Positions 61,864 through 64,000 of a DNA stretch of 64,000 nucleotides are shown here, piece after piece. Position 1 is the first letter of the stretch, and the number at the start of each line of letters is the position of its first letter. The stretch is from Rahnella laticis. GTDB taxonomy: Bacteria; Pseudomonadota; Gammaproteobacteria; Enterobacterales; Enterobacteriaceae. The notes below the pieces were generated by a model, which saw nothing but the letters and a program-made list of their open reading frames with translations, did not search any database and was not told the DNA's origin. The stretch is taken from contig NZ_JADOBI010000003.1 in NCBI RefSeq assembly GCF_015644585.1, forward strand, positions 620,001 through 684,000. Direction: 5' to 3'. The position numbers and the translations under genes were made by a program.

Positions 61864-62835
61864 TCAGTAGTAGTTAATCTTGACGATCACTGACGCATCA
61901 AATTGCCCGAGAGAAAGTGCTCTCCCCGGGATCGCACTCACTTTCGCCGTGAAGTTTTTCGTTACTTCATTCACGTTATTGAGTTCAGCAAAATCATCGT
62001 AACGATTGAACGTAATCGCCTGTTCTTTATCGTTATAGAGCATTAATTTGGCGCCATTCGACAAGTCTATGGCCGTGTTATCGAGCAGCGGACTGGCCGT
62101 GGAAAACTCGGCCTGCAGGGAGAAATTATCCAGACACCCCTGCTTAACGGCTTTGATGGCAAACGGCAGAGAAATGCCGGAAGAACGCGACAAAATGGTG
62201 CTCTGAATCGGGCCGAAATCCACAATCTGAGATTCCGGATAGACTTTTAAATCGGAGCCACAGGCCAGGAAGCGAATCCCCTGTAAGCCGGAGAGGTTAT
62301 ATTTCAGGTTTTTCGCGCCAGGCGTTTTATTGATGCCCCGGCTGCCATCAAGCTGGAATACCGTGAACTGGTCGGCGCCCTGATAATGACCGCTGGAAGG
62401 CGCGTTCCCGCTGACTTTGATATACAGACGGAAAGTGACGTTTACCGTCACGTTTTGGCCTTTTTTGATAGGCGTGCTGTTGGTGCTGAGACGCTGTTCA
62501 TTCTGCTCGAGATCCTGCCCGTTATAGCTCACGCCCAGCAGTAAACCCTCGCCAATGGATTGTGATTTCGGGTTGAAGTAGAAATGCACCACATCAATGA
62601 TTGAACCCAGAACGTTATCGCAATACGCTGTGACGTTAATGTCATTGGATTCCCAGATTTTGGTGCCCACCGGCACATTCGACGGTATCGCCAGCTGCCC
62701 GACCGGGATCGCCGGTTTATCGACGATCCCCGTTCCTTTTTCCACGCAATCGAGCGCCAGCGCGCTGCGGGAAAAACAGAGCAATAAAATAATCAATATC
62801 ATCCTGCCAGCGGATAACCGGTAAATATCAGGCAT
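61864..62835 (-). CDS. Fimbrial tip adhesin-like protein
   Basis: The 323-residue protein has a signal peptide ending near ALA (residue 28). Two domains, each with one cysteine pair, follow: Cys30/Cys72 in the N-terminal domain and Cys192/Cys234 in the C-terminal one. The C-domain starts ACGSDLKVYPESQIVDFG, as in pilins, and ends in an alternating strand SVIVKINYY suited to donor-strand binding. This two-domain layout is typical of chaperone-usher tip adhesins. The ligand is not deducible. AAGGGA precedes the ATG. It lies 53 bases after the chaperone gene. Confidence 0.8.
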   Translation of the reverse strand: MPDIYRLSAGRMILIILLLCFSRSALALDCVEKGTGIVDKPAIPVGQLAIPSNVPVGTKIWESNDINVTAYCDNVLGSIIDVVHFYFNPKSQSIGEGLLLGVSYNGQDLEQNEQRLSTNSTPIKKGQNVTVNVTFRLYIKVSGNAPSSGHYQGADQFTVFQLDGSRGINKTPGAKNLKYNLSGLQGIRFLACGSDLKVYPESQIVDFGPIQSTILSRSSGISLPFAIKAVKQGCLDNFSLQAEFSTASPLLDNTAIDLSNGAKLMLYNDKEQAITFNRYDDFAELNNVNEVTKNFTAKVSAIPGRALSLGQFDASVIVKINYY

Positions 62836-62888
62836 AACAATCCCTTATCAAGGAGATGAACAGGTTCAAATACGGGCGTTCACACGAC

Positions 62889-63626
62889 TTAGCGTTTGCC
62901 TTCTTTGCTGATGAGTTGACACTGAGGCGTCTGGCACTGGTACTCGTTCACCTGTAAACCCCCGTAGTCGTCCATATATCCCAGGCTGTAACGATCGCTG
63001 ACGTACTGGCCGCCAGTCAGGGATTCCGTCGCAAACGGGGCCAGCATCACGCTGTCAAAACCCGGCACGTTGCCTTTATTGTCCTTACCCAGATAGCCGA
63101 CGGTGATGTAGAACGGCGTCGGGTTGGTCAGTTTCAAACCGTCCGAAAGGCGGCTAACCTGAAGCTGTTCCTGCCAGTTTCCTTTCAGCAATTTGCGCAG
63201 TTCGGTGGGCCGGAAGAAAAGCTTCACACGGCTCTGAATCGCAACCTGCATCACGTTGGCCATTTCGCTTTTTGGCGGCACTTCACGCACATTGAAATAA
63301 AATAGCGATTCACGATCTTTCGGCAGCGCGGCAGTTTCCGGTAACTGAAGTACGCGGATCTGGCTTTTCTGACCCGCATCAATTCGCTGCATAGGTGGCA
63401 ACGCCACCAGCGGGGACGTAATTTTGTCGCCCTGCGCATTCTCCAGCCAGACCTGAGCCAGATAAGGCAAATCTTTGCTCTGGTTCTCCAGCATGACGCT
63501 GACCGATTTGTCATTGGCATTAAAAATGATGCGCGTCCGGTCAAGGTTAATGGCTGCAATGGCCGGACAGGCCACGCTGGCCATCATCAGTAATGCCATG
63601 CCAGTGTGTAAAATCTGCTTCTTCAT
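62889..63626 (-). CDS. Periplasmic fimbrial chaperone (PapD-like)
   Basis: This chaperone folds pilins and delivers them to the usher. The start at 63626 (MKKQILHTGMALLMM) has AAGGAAG ahead and gives 245 residues; the frame to 63728 overlaps the usher and is unsupported. After the signal peptide, the N-domain has LDRTRIIFNANDKSVSV and LENQSKDLPYLAQVWLEN. The G1-strand region ESLFYFNVREVPP follows. The C-domain ends with a cysteine pair (CQTPQC). It is the middle of usher, chaperone and adhesin in one operon. Confidence 0.92.
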   Translation of the reverse strand: MKKQILHTGMALLMMASVACPAIAAINLDRTRIIFNANDKSVSVMLENQSKDLPYLAQVWLENAQGDKITSPLVALPPMQRIDAGQKSQIRVLQLPETAALPKDRESLFYFNVREVPPKSEMANVMQVAIQSRVKLFFRPTELRKLLKGNWQEQLQVSRLSDGLKLTNPTPFYITVGYLGKDNKGNVPGFDSVMLAPFATESLTGGQYVSDRYSLGYMDDYGGLQVNEYQCQTPQCQLISKEGKR

Positions 63627-63661
63627 CGGACTCTTCCTTTCCTGATTCACTTTGTTAATTT

Positions 63662-64000
63662 TCAGCTGCACGGTAATAGCACCTGACCGGAACGGGTCAC
63701 GGGCTGCGAAGGTACCTGTATCCGGCATTGCTGATCGTCGCCCCAGCGTACGGTCAGCGATTTCTCGCCGGAGACGCCAGCCAGATACGCCAGACCGCCA
63801 TCACCAATCAGACCGGCTTCAAACCCGGAACTGTTGTCCGTCACTGACGAACCCAATGGCGGATAGCTTCCATCAGCGAGACGAATTACGGCCATCAGGC
63901 GCTCGCCTTTAATCGCGCGGATTTTGCGGAAACCTATTGCTCCTTCCGTCAGGGTTTTGCTGACAACCGAGCTGTAAACTTCCACATCATCAGGCAGATG
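63662..64000 (-). CDS. Fimbrial outer-membrane usher, C-terminal fragment
   Basis: The last 112 residues of a FimD/PapC-type usher are visible; the gene runs off the right end. The frame is open to base 64000 (reading HLPDDVEVYSSVVSKTLTEG). The visible part is the C-terminal periplasmic domain: GSYPPLGSSVTDNSSGFEAG, IGDGGLAYLAGV and a terminal CRIQVP strand with a cysteine pair. A full usher is about 800-870 residues. The chaperone gene follows 35 bases later. Confidence 0.9.
   Translation of the reverse strand, partial: HLPDDVEVYSSVVSKTLTEGAIGFRKIRAIKGERLMAVIRLADGSYPPLGSSVTDNSSGFEAGLIGDGGLAYLAGVSGEKSLTVRWGDDQQCRIQVPSQPVTRSGQVLLPCS

Noticed and set aside
56040..64000. Second copy of the tRNA-Phe 3' end as an attachment site
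   Set aside because: I found no repeat of the final ~20 bases of the tRNA within the window.

Overview
The window is an ordinary chromosomal stretch of a gamma-proteobacterium of the order Enterobacterales. Protein sequences and gene order closely follow the Escherichia coli 94-96 min region: cpdB-ytfE, fklB, rpsF-priB-rpsR-rplI, aidB, rlmB-rnr-nsrR-purA, hflCKX-hfq-miaA-mutL-amiB-tsaE-nnr, queG, three tRNA-Gly, orn-rsgA-psd-mscM, epmA, frdABCD, blc, ecnAB, efp-epmB, groSL, fxsA, aspA-dcuA, dsbD-yjdC and tRNA-Phe. Sequence drift and the set of missing or extra genes suggest a Rahnella-like member of the Yersiniaceae rather than E. coli itself. That genus call is inference.

Layout. Positions 1-9.4 kb hold the end of cpdB, an NsrR-controlled ytfE, fklB, ytfB, a DUF488 gene, the S6/PriB/S18/L9 ribosomal operon, yjfP, a Cache-type chemoreceptor and bsmA. 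Positions 9.4-28.9 kb are mostly minus-strand housekeeping: aidB, rlmB, rnr, nsrR, purA, then the long nnr-tsaE-amiB-mutL-miaA-hfq-hflX-hflK-hflC operon, with queG diverging from nnr. Positions 29-36 kb hold three identical tRNA-Gly genes, orn, rsgA, psd and mscM. At 36-39 kb a two-gene purine module (8-oxoguanine deaminase-like enzyme plus NCS2 permease) sits where E. coli has other genes. Positions 39-56 kb combine EF-P and its two modifying enzymes, fumarate reductase, GroESL, aspartase, the dicarboxylate carrier DcuA, and DsbD.

The anaerobic theme is strong: frdABCD, aspA and dcuA together make up the aspartate-to-fumarate-to-succinate respiratory route, and FNR or CRP-type sites are visible upstream of frdA and aspA and also upstream of the chemoreceptor.

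After tRNA-Phe (56.0 kb) the window becomes accessory. It holds an enolase-superfamily enzyme with an altered catalytic dyad, an MFS carrier and an MccF-type S66 peptidase. These are followed by an AT-rich pair of membrane regulator genes (ToxR/MarT-like plus FidL-like). A minus-strand chaperone-usher fimbrial operon runs off the right edge, and its last gene encodes an XRE repressor-like protein, an arrangement recalling MrpJ. No integrase, insertion sequence, CRISPR array or prophage gene was seen.
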